Shown: positions 33,456 to 46,335, counted from the first letter of the stretch. The stretch: 64,000 nucleotides of DNA from Schistocephalus solidus (GCA_017591395.1 WEDG01002035.1:62001-126000); one strand, 5' to 3'. Numbers and translations: made by a program. Notes: generated from the letters alone by a model not told the origin.

Positions 33456-33992
33456 ATCTTAAACTAAGCCTGGCTTATGTAAATCGAGGTCCAAAAGTAG
33501 TAATGATCATTTGTCACCGGTGTTTAATGCTAAGCAGCTTGATGTGCATGCGTTATAAAATTGTAACAAGTTTAAGCTGAAATTTGGCCCTATCCTATCA
33601 ATTCTGGAAAACGTGTGTTCCCCTGAATAATTTAAACGCATAGACTTACTCGTTCACTTGGCTGCTAGTGAATCTTGCGATTGGCGCGTTGTTTGAAATT
33701 GGTTTCGAATTTCAAGTACCTCGAGCCTACGAGTTTTTAGTCTCTACCTCAGTGTAGAAGACACGGTGCTGGAAAATTATTAAAGAATTGCCTTTATATT
33801 CCTCTGAGTTTGTAAATTGCGACTTGGACCCTCGATCTTTGCTGCTTTCTGAAACTCACGCCGGCTGTGTGCTCCCTGCATCTGCTCTCAATCGCGGAAA
33901 GGGCTCAAACCGAAGGTTGAGTCCTTATATTTTCATCTTCTTATTGTTTAATATGCTAACTGACTCTCTGTTTATTTTGTGGCAATTCTAAC

Positions 33993-35258
33993 ATGCAAAA
34001 CTCAAGTTCCTTAAGTTTATTGTCACAAAAAATTGGTCCACGACCTAGTTTTGAATCTGCACCACAAAGTTGCTTTGGACCGTCTATCGGCGCCTCTACC
34101 TACTCGGCCATATTGGCAGAGGATCTTGTTAAGCAAGTTAATGGACAAGCAGAAAACAATTGTTACTATCGTTATTCTGCTATTTGTTCACCTCCCGCTA
34201 AACGGAGTAAAAGTTCAGTTATCTTAACTAATGTAGCTTTACGAAGACGAAACATGTATGGGGTGTTTAAGCCTCCAGCAGAAATTCTCAGGAATGGAGT
34301 AGGAAATAAGCAATCTAAGACAAGAAATAGATAACTTTAAAAAAATCTATATCGTGCCCAACTGCTAAAAAAGCTCCTGTTCGTAATAAACCTACCACAA
34401 AGCAAAATTCGTATTCATATATAGCTTCTTCAAGCTTACATAAAAGTCACATTAAACATATCGCGATTGCTGGACCCGGTAAACCAGAGGAATTTTCGCT
34501 ACTTCCGAAGGGAGCCCCATCTAGTCCTTGCGCCACTCCACCGGTACTTAGTTCGGATCAGCACGAATCTGGCTTTACCGCCCATCGCTACATCACTGGT
34601 AGACGTTGCACCAACATGCGATTTTGAAGAGGTTGGCGAGTTTGTAAAGCCAAAGAAGATAAGGTCTAAGAAGAACAAGTCGTGCAGAGATTTGGCTCTA
34701 GCCTGCCCAACACCCGGTTTATCTGGACCTATCAGGCAAAGTGAACTGGTTACCAGTACTCACTCAGCTGAAAAAGCTGAGTTACAAATGGGCCCTCGAT
34801 TGAGTCGAAAACAGAATGTATTCTTTAAAGGTATCCCGGAGTCAGCTTCAATTATTCTTAAGAACCGAGTTAAACATGACTTGGAACTCCTACAATTGTA
34901 TGCAAAAACGCTGCTAACAGACGGCGAGTTAATTCACATTCTCAAGGCATATAGAATAGGGAAGGCTCTGTCTACATCCAATTCAAATCCTCGACCAAGA
35001 CCTCTTAAAATCATCTTGGAAAACGAAGCACAGGCACAGCTCCTGCTACAGAGAAAATCAACCCTGCGGGGTCCGCATTCTGAAGTGTTTTTTCAACCGG
35101 AATATGGACTGAAAGAGCGAATGAAAATGCGACAACTAATAACAGAACTGGAAACACGAAAGACCAATGGTGAGGCAAATCTCAAAATAAGAGATGGACA
35201 GATAGTTCAAATGAAAAGAGCATCTCTTTGGCCGAAGGCAGTCACCCTGACAGCCTAA
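33993..35258 (+). pseudogene. CR1-like ORF1 (RNA-binding protein), two frames
   Basis: The first frame (33993-34334) includes A-E-D-L-V-K-Q-V and the S-P-P-A-K-R-S-K-S block, also seen in the minus-strand element at 43.3 kb. The second (34467-35258, 263 codons) has V-G-E-F-V-K-P-K-K-I and a lysine-rich linker. It then has a compact domain with V-F-F-K-G-I-P-E-S, A-Y-R-I-G-K-A, P-L-K-I-I-L-E-N-E and F-F-Q-P-E-Y. This is the RRM-like nucleic-acid-binding fold usual in ORF1 of this group; it probably packages the element RNA. About 130 bp with stops separate the frames. Confidence 0.75.
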
Positions 35259-35283
35259 CCGTCCCGTTTCAGAAACCAAAAAC

Positions 35284-35915
35284 GTGCCCGCTTAAACTAA
35301 TCGTCCTCAATGCCAGATCTCTACTTAATAAGATGCCTTTGCAACAGACTCTGGTTTTCATCCACCGTCCCGACATTGTAATAGTTACAGAGACATAGGC
35401 AACACCCTGTGTATCCGACTCCGAACTCTCTATTCTAGGCTACGCTTACATTCGGAATGATCGACACGAGGGCCTTGGCGGAGGAAGCTGTATCTATGTT
35501 AGGCAACCACTTACATTTTTTCCATTGGACTACCGCCAATTTACCGCGGTAGAGGAGAGCTGTTGGCTCCGAGTAGTTCTAAAAGATAACTACTCTTTAC
35601 TCGTTGGTAGTGTCTAGCGCCCATCCAATGCCATTGAGGATTACAATCTTTGTCTCTAGCTGGCATTTCACGCCGCAGCTGACTTAAATCTAAAGTACTG
35701 CTTGATTGCAGGTGACTTCAATCTTCCTAAAGTTCACTTGTTTCCGACTTCCGGTCCTACAAAGTTCGAAGACCTACTTGAGGCCATAGATATAGGCATG
35801 TGGGACCAGGTAGTTGATTTTCCCATCCGAGGATCAAAAATACTTGATCTTATTTTTTTAGAGGTTGTCAGCCATTGTCAGTGTCACCTTTAGATCCAAT
35901 TGGGAATTCTGATCA
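35284..35915 (+). pseudogene. CR1-like endonuclease domain
   Basis: The conceptual frame begins L-N-A-R-S-L-L-N-K, then V-T-E-T (metal ligand Glu), G-G-G-S-C-I-Y-V, and from 35702 an open piece with A-G-D-F-N-L-P-K and a late S-D-Q in place of S-D-H near 35907. In-frame stops occur after V-T-E-T and at two other points. The changed S-D-H histidine would itself damage catalysis. Confidence 0.75.
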
Positions 35916-36312
35916 AACTATAGTTCTTTCTACACTAGAACTAGAGGCTGCTGAAACGTTTTCCAAAAAATTTAGCTTTTTCCGTGATTTCAGATCAGCA
36001 AATATGAGGGAATTGCTAACACACCTAAATTCCCACGACTGGACTAACTTCTTTGTATGTTTGGATGTGAATGTTTGTACTGATACTTTGTACAAAGTTC
36101 TAGGTCCACTCATTTCTCGTTTCGTTCCCCATAAGAAAATAATTAATGTCAAGAATAAAGTCAACCTCCCTTTATCATTCCACCGTAGACTGCGTAGACT
36201 CTCCCGTTGTTTTCATCTACAAAACGACTCCTCCGTCCTGCCCTTGATCCAACAAATCTTTGAAGAGACTAAGAGGCTGTCTGACGAGAAACGACAAGCC
36301 GATAAGGTTTAA
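35875..36312 (+). pseudogene. Linker between endonuclease and RT of the CR1-like element
   Basis: A 145-codon open frame with no catalytic motif. It has a basic stretch (R-R-L-R-R-L-S-R) near its end, as is usual in this connector region, and runs on the same strand directly between the two enzyme domains. Confidence 0.65.
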
Positions 36313-36439
36313 TTTGCCGAGTACCCTTCGTTAAATGTTGCGAAGCTCTTTTCACGCACAGTCAAAGCGCAGAGAAAAACGCAGCACCCCGTACTTCGAG
36401 ACGCCTTAGGAAACCCAATAGCTGACGCTAAGTTGACTG

Positions 36440-38104
36440 CTGATAGCTTAAATGCTTTCTTGTCTTGAACGTTTACTGAACATACTGTCGCCCCCTTTCC
36501 TAACATCCGGGTTTGGACCGGTACCGTCCTCGAAACCATAACTTTTACCCTCTGGGACGTGACCGTAGCCATTCGGCGTTTTCGTCAATCTTACAGTCCA
36601 GGACCAGATGGCGTCCCTTTCAGCGTTCTAATGGCGGATGCAAACGATATATTTTCGTCCCTTCTGTATAAGATATTTAATCTTGCTCTTGAAAGTGAAA
36701 CTTTCCCTATTTTATGGAAGGAATCGCACATATTGCCTATTCCCAAACACGGCCAACCTACGTCATTTGACGACTTTAGGCCAATAAATACACTACCAGC
36801 AGTCTCGAAGATCTTCGAGACCTTGATCAAAGACAAGATGATGCGTCACCTAAGAGAAAATAACCTACTTAATGCGGCTCAGCATGGTTTTCACTTGCCA
36901 GCTCTCTTTCTTTGATCATGTGCTACAATCTAAAGACAGCGGATTTGCAATTTACACCGTTTACTTCGATTTCACTAAAACTTTTGATCGTGTTGACCAT
37001 GATCTCCTTCTGCTGAAACTTGCCTCCTTCGCCATAGGTAACAAGCTTCTGAACTTAATATTTTCCTATTTGAATGCTCGCGCACAACATTAAAACATTT
37101 CTGATGTTATCTCCAACCCCACGCATGTGAGGAGCGGATTTATTCAGGGCAGCGTGCTTGGCCCGCTTCTATTTTGCCTTTTTGTCAACCATGTTACTGA
37201 TTGTTTTCAGTATGGTAGGCCCTTTATGTACGCTGACGATTTAAAAGTTGCCTATCGATATAAACCGGTTGATCGCAACATCGTGCTTGAGCTCTTAAAA
37301 AAGGATCTTCAGGCCTTCGCTCAGTGGTGTCGCACATGGCGCCTCTCAGTTTCTTGGCAAAAGTGCTCCGTTATGGTTATTGGCGACAACCATCAGCCCC
37401 ACCTAAGCATAGACGGTCACGATCTAAATGTGCCTGGAGCTATAAAGGATCTGGGTATATCATATTCTAGTAGTCTCAATCTGTCAGAGCACTGCGCCCT
37501 GATTGTCTTGAAAGCACGCCCCACTACTGGGTTTATTCTCAGAACTTTTAAAACCGTCAACAGTAGAATCAGCCTCTATAAAATGTATGTCAGGCCTAGT
37601 CTGGAATACTGCTCATTTCTATTAAGCCTTCTGCACGCTAGTGAACGAAAGAAGATAGAATCAGTCCATCACTTCTTTACAAAAAAGAGTTTTATATTCA
37701 GAACACCAAAACCTGTACTACCAACAACGCTGTGAGCTTACAAGTCTTGACCCGCTGTGGCTTCGCAGATTACAGAAGGGACTATTTTTACTGTTTAAAC
37801 TTCTAAACAGTCGTACATTTAACCCCCTTACATCTCTGAGGCACCTCGACCACTCTCGGCGCACCAGTCAGCGAGATGTATTTTTATTTCTTTCTTTAGC
37901 ACGCACAGTTAGATACCGACAGTTTTTTTCGGTAAAGGCTATAGCAATCTGGAATAAGCTACCTAGAAGTATCAAAATTCAGCAAAGCTATCCCTTGTTT
38001 ACGCGAACTGTCACTAGTTTTCTACATTCAGCACGCCTTCCAAAACGTTTGGGTGCTGACTCTGTGGAAGCTCTCTTCGGTTCTGATGGCGTTCATGGAC
38101 TCTG
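36440..38104 (+). pseudogene. CR1-like reverse transcriptase and C-terminal tail
   Basis: Fingers: S-P-G-P-D-G-V-P at about 36595-36620. Then H-I-L-P-I-P-K, R-P-I-N and V-S-K-I-F-E appear before a frameshift near 36900. The palm continues with Y-F-D-F-T-K-T-F-D-R-V, and after another stop near 37091 with I-Q-G-S-V-L-G-P-L and an intact Y-A-D-D at 37229-37240. The tail after 37735, in shifted frame, has R-T-F-N-P-L, R-Y-R-Q-F and W-N-K-L-P-R. The catalytic core is preserved, but at least three frame breaks exclude a working protein. Confidence 0.85.
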
Positions 38105-38431
38105 AATCCTGTGCTGGACTTCATTCTGAGGGTAATATTGCTGGCTCTGCAGACCTCAATCGGCTTATTTCTCAGTCGACAGCGAACAGCCGCTCGCCGA
38201 AATACCTGCTGGTGCAGAATACTGGATCCGTAACACTGAATTGAGAAGTTCCTCACCGGGCACCTGTGTTAACGCGTCCCTGTCCTGAACTTTAATTACT
38301 CAATAAGCTGTAGTTTTTTCTCCTGAAAACACCTGAAACAACGATCAGGAGTTTTTTTCACTATCAGCTTGACCCTCTACTGTATATATTTTTTTGACCT
38401 TGTCTGTAAACTGCCAATAAATAAATAAAAT

Positions 38432-39204
38432 AAAAGCGAACTTAGTTGTTCTTATTTTAAAATGTTCTAAGCCCCACAGAGCAAATGGATGTTGCAGTGG
38501 ACTTTCTCTACTCGCATGTATTCAACTATAAAATAGCGAATGTCAAAATACTGTCATCCCGTAGCAAAGGTCCACCTATTTTAGGTAAAGTGTTTTCACC
38601 AATCGAGTTCCTTAAGCTTGTGCTTTTAAATACCTGGAAAACTGGACATTTATCCTTTGTTACGATCGTGCACGCATGGAGCGAAAAATCGGCTTTCTGT
38701 TTTTGAATAAAATCCCGTTTTCTCAGCTGAACGCTCATCAATCCGCTCATAATACAGTTAAAATTAAGGGTCATTTAATCCTACTCCTGTTAAGTCGAAC
38801 TCACTACTCCCCATTACCTCTACCACCCTGTTTCACGCAAGTCAACTAATGAATTCGTTGGTCTGCACCCTAGCAGCACTCCATGTTATCGTTTCGAATT
38901 CCCTTAGCACATCGATGAATCCGACTTCAAAAGATAGATCGATTGCCTCGCTATATCAAAAAGTCATCCTCGTTTTTCATTTAAATCAATTGAGGCATGC
39001 CGTAAGAATACAGTGATTCAAAACTTCCCCTGAATCTGAATCAAAAGAAAGGTAGTGTATTTCTTTTTAAGGTATGCTGCCTGCTCTTTGGTTTACTAAG
39101 CCTTCACAACTGCAGTCGTCTATAATCGCCAAAGGTCCAATTATTCCCGTAAATAATTATCCATTCTGTACACCGGGTAATAACGAATGCCCTATTATTG
39201 TTCA
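38432..39204. other. Spacer between two tail-to-tail CR1-like elements
   Basis: No supported gene. The 38485-38706 frame is unrecognised. Confidence 0.5.
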
Positions 39205-39364
39205 TGTCAAAAGTCAGTTCAGTTCAGTGTATTTGAGGAAAATAGGCTTACGCCTTTGAAATCCATATTTGTTACATAAAAGTAGCAAGAATAAGAGGCA
39301 ATGTAAAGAAGTTACAGTCAAGTGAATGCAGGCAGATTAACGTGGTACACTGATATTGTTCAGG

Positions 39365-40990
39365 TTAAGTATTCAAATAGGCTTCGTGGTGCTGCAGCAT
39401 ATGTATGTCAAGCCAATGATTGAATGTATCTACAAACTGGGACATTACAATCCCCTCAGGTAGGTTATTCCACGGTTCCACGACACGGTTGAAGAAAAAA
39501 TACTTCCTCACATCCAATCTTACTTGGGGCACACTTAGTTTGAATGGATGACCTCGGAGATTATTCGTTGTGGCAAGTTGGAAAACATCATCACATAGGA
39601 GGGCGCAATCCATGCCACGCACGATACGGAAGGTTTGTATCAAGTCTCTGCGCAACTGCCTTTAACTCAGAGGATAAAGTTTAAGGTTATTTAGACAAAT
39701 CTCATATGGTAGTTCACCTTGACCTCTTACTAATTTTTTGGCTCGTCGCTGCACCCTTTCGAGCATGTTGTAGTCCTGTTGGGTTCACAATCGCCAGGCT
39801 TGGATCGCATATTCAAGATGTGGCCTTACAAACGTACCAAAGACTTTTGAAAAGCAGTTTTCATCGAAAACTTTAAATGCCTGCTTGATAGCGTACAGCA
39901 TTGAATTGGCGGATTTAGCTGCCTTGCAACATTGCGTGTGTGTGCTTCTCGTGGTGGCAAACCGTTCAAATAGAAGGGTCACATATCAGTGACCTGATTT
40001 CGATTTCCCAGACGTAGCAGGGTGCATTTGTTTGAGTTGAAGGACAAGAGCATTTTCGGGACCACTCGTCCAATTGACGAAGATTTCTTGGAAATCGTCT
40101 GCATCAGCAGCATTGTGGATAACTTTGCAGACTTTTATATCGTCCGCAAACATAGCAAAGTCACAGTCCGATTCCTTTACACAATCATTAATGAACAAGA
40201 GAAATAGGATCGGTCCGAGCAATGAACCTTTTGTGACTTCACTTTCAATGACTGTGCGCTTTGATCGCGATCCGCCTACACAGATCACTTGGGAACGACC
40301 AACGAGAAAATTCTTGATCCACGTAAGAAGTTTGCTTCCAATAGCAAACATTTTCAACTTGAAAAGGAGACGCTGGTGTGGAACACTATCGAAGACCTTC
40401 TGAAAATCAATGTAGGCCACATGCACAGTGTCTTTTGTGTCAAATGCTTTTGTCCAGCTTTGCCTCGTATAAAGTAAGTTCGTAACACACGATCTTCCCC
40501 TACGAAAGCCGTATTTTGCAGTTGATAAGAGGTTGCGGGTTTCTAAATAACTCATCAATTCCTTTTTGACAACCTTCTCCATAACCTTACAACAGATTGA
40601 GGTCAGGCTGACAGGCCTATAGTTTGAAGCAAATGCACGACTACCTTTTTTGTGAAGTGGTATGATGTGGGCTGTTTTCCAGTCGGTAGGAAGAATTCCC
40701 GTATCGAACGATATCTGGCACAGAAAGGATAGCGGTTTCGCCAGCTCTCGAGCAAGTTCGAGGAGAAGCTTTGCTGGAATCTCGTTGGGGCCAGGGGATT
40801 TGCATGCCTTCAGATTTATAGTTCTTCAAAAACCGCTTCTTCTCGAAAAAGCATATCCTGAATAATTGGCGCTCCCATAGTCTCGTAACTAGATGGAATA
40901 AAAACAGCTTCTTGGGTGAAAACCGACTAAAAGAACTGGGAAAAGTGTTCAGCTTTGTTTTTATTTTCTGATATCCCGAAATCGTCATCG
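39365..40990 (-). pseudogene. CR1-like reverse transcriptase and C-terminal tail
   Basis: The frame 40582-39986 (198 codons) includes the R-R-G-R-S-C-V-T-N-L block, Y-I-D-F-Q-K-V-F-D-S-V-P-H, K-G-S-L-L-G-P-I and F-A-D-D at 40139-40150. The finger motif P-G-P-N lies in broken frames around 40785. 39982-39785 has the thumb (C-K-A-A-K-S-A-N, R-P-H-L-E-Y-A). 39655-39365 has R-D-L-I-Q-T-F-R-I-V-R-G and the R-L-D-V-R-K tail. The active site is intact but frames are broken. Confidence 0.85.
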
Positions 40991-41159
40991 TTTCCCATAA
41001 CAGGAATCGGGTTCCTGTTACGTGTGCGTTTTCTTATTTAGCTATAGAGCAATTTGGAATTGTGAACTGCTCTCTAGTGTAAATCTCTCTGGTCATCCCA
41101 TTGGCCTTTAAAGATTAGGCTTTTAACCTTGTTCCTTTGAGTTTTATATGCTTGCAAGG

Positions 41160-41925
41160 CTAATTTTTATTGGATCGGCAAAATTTCTTCCAAAGCCTTC
41201 CTTTCCTGTTAATTTTTCTTTTTAGATCCCTTGTTAACCACTGTGGTCTGTTAGATATCCTTAGTTGTGATGGCGGACAGTGGCATTTTATTAGATTCAA
41301 CAAACACTCCTTAAATAAATTCCAGTCCTCAGTGACATTCCCGGAGAAGAGAAGATCCCAGTCTATTCGTGATGCCTCAGCTCTCATCTTGCAAAAGTCT
41401 CCTCGCCATAGATTGGGCCTGGTTTCATTTATTGCAGATGGCACAGAATATAAACCATGCTCCCATGAAAGTACTGCATGATCAATTCGACCAAGTGGAG
41501 GTCGGCAGTGTACATCGTCTATACTGTCAGGATCTTTAGTGAAGACGAGATCTAAATAACTAGCCTGTTGTCCTCCACGTGCTCTCGTTGGAACAAATAT
41601 ATGTTGGGTGAAAAGAGCTTCAAGTGTTGTGTTTAGCAGACGATGATCGAAGGAAAACTTTGAGCTCTGAACCTGCAGATCGTTCCATCGAAAACTGGGT
41701 GCATTGAAGTCACCCATGAGAACAACATCAGGTCGACTGCTAATCTCCTTTATGTTCTCCAAAAAAACAAGTATCAGCGTCGGTGTCTGTCCCTGGTGGT
41801 CGGTAGAGAGTCATTACTTCAAGGGACTTCGATCCCCGCGTCTTTATTTTCAGCCAAATAGCCTCAATACCATTTCTAATCTTCTCCGTCATTTCACACA
41901 CTCTGAAATTGCTTTTAACATACAT
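41160..41925 (-). pseudogene. CR1-like endonuclease domain
   Basis: The frame 41762-41160 (200 codons) has V-V-L-M-G-D-F-N-A-P-S near its start, then S-Y-L-D-L-V-F-T-K and G-R-I-D-H-A-V, the standard second half of the endonuclease. The upstream overlapping frame (41925-41740) has W-L-K-I-K-T-R-G and L-Y-R-P-P-G-T-D. A single frameshift near 41750 separates them. The catalytic D-F-N and D-H residues remain. Confidence 0.85.
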
Positions 41926-42159
41926 CGCAACTCCTCCACCCTAGCAGTGGGTGCGGTCTCTCCTGAACAGCTGGTACCCGGATAAGGCTTCTTCGCAATC
42001 GCTGATGTTCTGTGACAGCCATGTTTCTGTGATTGCTATAATATCAGGAGACAGAACGGCTACCTGAATTCTCAGTTCGTCGAGCTTCGAAAACAGACTT
42101 TGGGCGTTGGTATACAGAAATTTAAGTACGCAGCAGTCAGCAGTTCCAAATTTCGTTTA

Positions 42160-43413
42160 TATCGAGTTTGCCAATGCTAATTTGCCGATGCCATCATGAG
42201 CATTGGCTGGTTCCAGAGCAATGTTGCGTTTCTCTGTATCACGCGTTCCCTGTAAATCACCAGATTGTTCTCTCCAGCTGCAAGTCTCCTCTTCATTTCT
42301 ATCACTAATTCGCAGCGTTTCAGACGCTCTGCTGGAGAGTAGTCCGGCTGAAAAAAACCTGCTTATGAGAGAATCTAAGGTTTGTTTTTCTCGAGAGAAG
42401 TAGCTTTGCCTCTTCCTTGTTTTCCAAGACAATTTTGATAAGCCGTGGTCTCACATTTCGGGACTGTTTAATATCTATTTTTCCGAGCCTGAAGGCAGCC
42501 TGAACGGTTATCGTCTCTCCTGAATGAAGTATATCATTCAGTAGGTGCTAAAACATAGCAAGATCAGCGGATATCCGTTCCTTTGAGGTGTGGGCATTTG
42601 ATTCAGGTAAGCCCTGGATAACTACGCAGTTCTCTCGGTCTAGGGCGTCTTTTGATTCACTGCCGACAATATTTTACTATGAATGACCAGAGGGATTCAT
42701 TAGGTTTGTTTGCAACTTCATAATCGTTTTCTGTTGTTTCCCAATGATATCTTGCAACTCATTGGTATTTTCGCTCTCAACTACGGGCTCTTGAGAACTG
42801 CTGGGATAGCCGACAGAAGTGAGGTCTGAAGTCATTTTTTGCAAAATCTTCTTGGCCTTTTTCAGCTTCGAATCCTTCGTCTTCGGTTTTTCAAATTCGA
42901 TGAGCTTTTCAACGTCATCCTTTTTTGTATCATCCAGCAACGATGTCGCATATGTGTTTGTATCCAAAGCATTACGGCTTCTGTCTGAGCTGGATGATAG
43001 TAGTAAGTTGCATGAGCTGGTTTGATCTCCTTTCGATAAGAGGAAATTTCTAAATGATTTACTGAGCTCTGTAGCCGCATTTTATTTTAGCTGTACATTA
43101 GGTATTCACGAGGAGGCTATTTTTGCATAGGTAATTTCTTTTGTTGGAATACTGGTTGTTACGAGTATTTTTTTGCTGGGTGAACAATGAACTTTCTCTT
43201 TTAGATCAGCCATTTTTTGTTTCAAGTTATTTGTCTCATTCTCCAACAATAGAAGTTTCTGAGGAGACTCAAACACCCCATGCACTTTTCTTCCTCATAG
43301 GTGACATTCCTTAGTGTTATCAAGCTTTTTGTTCGCTTGGCAGGAGGAGAATTAGTAACTGAATATCTGTCTGTGCCATCTTTTTCTGTTTGTATATAAT
43401 TTCTTTTTGTCAA
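42160..43413 (-). pseudogene. CR1-like ORF1, several frames
   Basis: 43413-43222 has S-P-P-A-K-R-T-K-S. 42967-42677 has D-V-E-K-L-I-E-F-E-K-P-K, a lysine-rich linker and a coiled-coil-like I-G-K-Q-Q-K-T-I-M-K-L. Below 42670 shifted frames contain V-I-Q-G-L-P-E-S, A-F-R-L-G-K, L-I-K-I-V-L-E-N-K and F-F-Q-P-D-Y. These blocks correspond one to one with ORF1 of the plus-strand element at 34.0-35.3 kb. Confidence 0.75.
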
Positions 43414-43850
43414 ATTTCCGTGCGAATGTGGCTAAGCCGTTAGGTGCGTCGCAACATGTTTTTTTCGAAGAGGGTTTTACGCCCGACCGCGGCACCAATT
43501 TTTTTTCTCCACGCAGATGAATCCTGAATGTCTATGTTTTCCATTCCACTTTCGATTATTTTCAAATGCACTTTATTTATAAATCTTCTTAAATAAATGG
43601 GCTAGGGTGCAATAATATTCAGCAGTCAGACTTCAAGAAGCATACAATGACTGAGCCTTTGTTGAGACTTCTGCTTCCCCGATTGAGAGCAGATTACAGC
43701 AGCACACCACTGACGTGAATTCTGGAGGCAGGTGAACGTTGAAGCTTGTATTTCTCGTATTGATAACGTCAGGGAAGTGAAATAATCCTCAGTGAAGGAA
43801 TATTTTGATATCCACAGAATCGTTATGTCTGAGCAAATAAATCTCAAATT

Positions 43851-45790
43851 TAAAGACTGGACAATCCACTCAAGAGTTATTCTAAATCAACCTGTCTTCT
43901 ACACTAAGGTAGAGACTAAAACTTCGTCTTTTGCTTTCCAACCTAGTTCAGGCTTCTCACCGCTAAGGCAAACAGTTCTAACATTAATCGCCCTCACCCT
44001 TATAACCTCCTTATGGCTTATTTCGAACCAATCACGCCCTGTCGCCTGCATTCAGATAGAACACTCAATTTTATCGTTGTCTCTTCAGACGTAATTTAAA
44101 AATTCATCAATCGTTTAAATACTCACATTGCTCTAAAACGAACGGTCTCCCAAACTCAATTACCAATGAGGCATCCAGCCTTCTCAGGTTACTGAGTCAT
44201 CTATTCGCAGTTTATATTTCTAGCGGTTTTGCCCGGAAATCTGGACGACTTCAATTCTTCTTCCAATTTTGATGTCTAGATTTTGAGCGGATTTTGGCAC
44301 CTATCGGGTAGCGCATAAAACTCCGTCTTTAGTAAAACTACTTGAAAAGGTCATTTGGAATGAAATTATTGATTTCTGTTTAGTAAACAAGAAAAAATGC
44401 ATAAAATACAGTCTAAATATTAAATAAAAATAGTTCAATAATTACATGACAGAGCAAAAGGAATTCAGAAGCATGATCCCAAAAAGCTTCGGGATTTCAA
44501 GAACAAATGGCTGCAAATCAATACAACTTTCCAAAGTACTCCATAGCGATCTCAGAAGATGTACAAGTCACATGTATCTTACCATATTAATGTCGACTTT
44601 CGCGAACAACCACCCGACTGGAGACGGAGATAAAACTGAGTATTTTTACTTTCTCAAATAGGCCTAATCGAACGAGCGAAAGTTCTTTTCTCGATCGTCG
44701 GGTGGATGATATTCAGACTCTAACCAGAAACCACGTCTTATTTTAAATATTTTATTCTCTGACATTCATTATCATTGTATGATACGCATTCTCCATGGCC
44801 AGAGGAGGTTTCAGCCACGTTTCATATCTAACTTATTATTTTAACTTTTTGTACCTTGTACTGGAAAATTGTCTGTCGACTGGAAGTTAACGCACAGTTC
44901 TCTGCTATAAGAAAACGCTAGCCCGGCATCGATGGAACATTACAGGTCAATGAGCTTGACATACACTCTCGGCAAAATACTCCTTACGATGATAATAAGG
45001 GATGTGGTGTAAATAATAAAGGTTTGCAGCCTATATCTTACTGCCAAAATAGCTTACGTAAAGGGCGTTCATACATGAAAAACATCCTGTCATGTCTCTA
45101 GAACGGGATCCAAACGAAGATATGTGCACGGTCCACCCCGCCTTTACTGACTTTGAGAAGGCCATCGGTATTGTTCTAAAACACACAATGTTGTTTTAAC
45201 TCCAAAATAACCGTTAAAGGGCAATTTCCGTAAATAAATCAAACCCTTCCCTGTGTGCCGATGCCAGGTTGTTTGCGCCGGTAAAGAAAACTCAAATTCC
45301 ATATGGTCTAAAGCGGGGTTCCCAGGAGTTCGTTAATGAGACCGACTTTATTCATGAATAAAATGGAAGTTTTAGAATGGATTCGACCTGTGAACAAGCA
45401 ATGTTTGTTGATTATATGTAAATTTAAAGTTAAATCTCCAGATCTGCCGAAGGTTATAGCCGGCAGATCAATATAAATCTGATGGACGAGTGGTCAAATC
45501 GTCGGCACCTATGGTTCAGCGTCACCAAGTGACCATTTTTTCCTTTTACTTTAGTGTATTTTACTGAAACAACCTAAAGCCTTTTAAATCTTTAATTGTC
45601 ACATTAAAATAGGAAGAATTGGAAAAATTTACAGAAATTGCAGCAACAATTGAATATGGAATTAGTTTCACATAGGTACTTTTGATTTTGACTTTAATCG
45701 TGGAGTTCATAGAACTTCTGGCATAGCAAGACCTCTTGGAAAGACAATTTTCATGAAATGAAAGGAAAGGGCACGAATTTCTGCCTGAAA
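43851..45790. other. Gene-free spacer
   Basis: No supported gene. A short piece at 45140-45200 reads T-D-F-E-K-A-I and could be an RT trace, but the rest does not support it. Confidence 0.4.
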
Positions 45791-45794
45791 GATC

Positions 45795-46335
45795 ATGGAA
45801 AATTTTGACTTAGCTCTTCTTTCCCTGATCACTGCCCTTCGAAACGAGTAGAAGTCAGTGGTTGTGAACTACATTTATCTCAGTAAAGCCTTCGATAAGG
45901 TACCTCTTTGACGTCTTCTAGCGAATTTCGAATTCCTAGGCACTCTAGTCCCTCTAGTGCACTTCCTTGGTTACTACTAATCCAACCACAGTTAAAGAGT
46001 TTTGGTCAGAAATAACTAGTCGATGTGCCATCTGAGTAAGAGTGATGTCCATCGAGGCGCGGTTCTGCGTCCACTACCCCTCACCCTGTGCGTTAATGAA
46101 CTTTTAGCAGTACTTAAGATTTTGTAAACGTCCATTTACGATTATGATGAATAAGCTTGCATTATCACCTCATGCAGATCAAGCTTCAGCGAGCGCCGCT
46201 CAGATATGTGCTTTCATATCACATATTATTTTCCTTCCGGAAATTAAGCTGAAACGTTAACATCTGCTGCACTTCCCATTCTCCAGTGCTGCTGTCCTTT
46301 GGTCGGTCCACCGACTGTATGATAATGATAATATG
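45795..46335 (+). pseudogene. Decayed non-LTR reverse transcriptase fragment
   Basis: With frameshifts allowed, the plus strand reads Y-L-S-K-A-F-D-K-V-P (near 45880), R-R-L-L-A-N-F-E-F-L, R-V-L-V-R-N-N, H-R-G-A-V-L-R-P-L (near 46055) and C-V-N-E-L-L-A-V-L-K. This is the palm of a jockey- or CR1-like RT. The Y-A-D-D position has become a D-Y-D-E-like string near 46140. Many stops are present. It lies just 5' of the DUF4806-like gene and is unrelated to it. Confidence 0.7.

Larger units (their letters stand above)
33720..38431 (+). mobile_element. CR1-like non-LTR retrotransposon, nearly full length, frameshifted
   Basis: Order on the plus strand: 5' leader (from about 33720), ORF1 (33993-35258, two frames), endonuclease (about 35284-35915), linker, reverse transcriptase (36559-37735), C-terminal tail to about 38104, 3' UTR and an AATAAATAAATAAAATA tail at 38410-38431. 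The length of about 4.7 kb is normal for CR1-like elements. Frameshifts and stops break both ORFs, so it is non-autonomous now. Its leader shares blocks with the leader of the minus-strand element next door, and its 3' end has a close copy at 61658-62141. No target-site duplication could be assigned. Confidence 0.9.
39205..43850 (-). mobile_element. CR1-like non-LTR retrotransposon, nearly full length, frameshifted
   Basis: On the minus strand: leader (about 43850-43420), ORF1 (43413-42160), endonuclease (41925-41160), RT fingers (about 40990-40640), palm (40582-39986), thumb and C-terminal tail (39982-39365) and a 3' end with ACTGAACTGAACTGA-type repeats at about 39208-39222. The leader resembles that of the 33.7 kb element around ATCTGCTCTCAATCG. 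It is a different subfamily, since the 3' tails differ (ACTGA units here, AATAAA there). Several stops and frameshifts inactivate it. Confidence 0.9.

Noticed and set aside
45140..45380. Possible second RT trace reading T-D-F-E-K-A-I
   Set aside because: Only one short block resembles RT and the following sequence does not continue the pattern.
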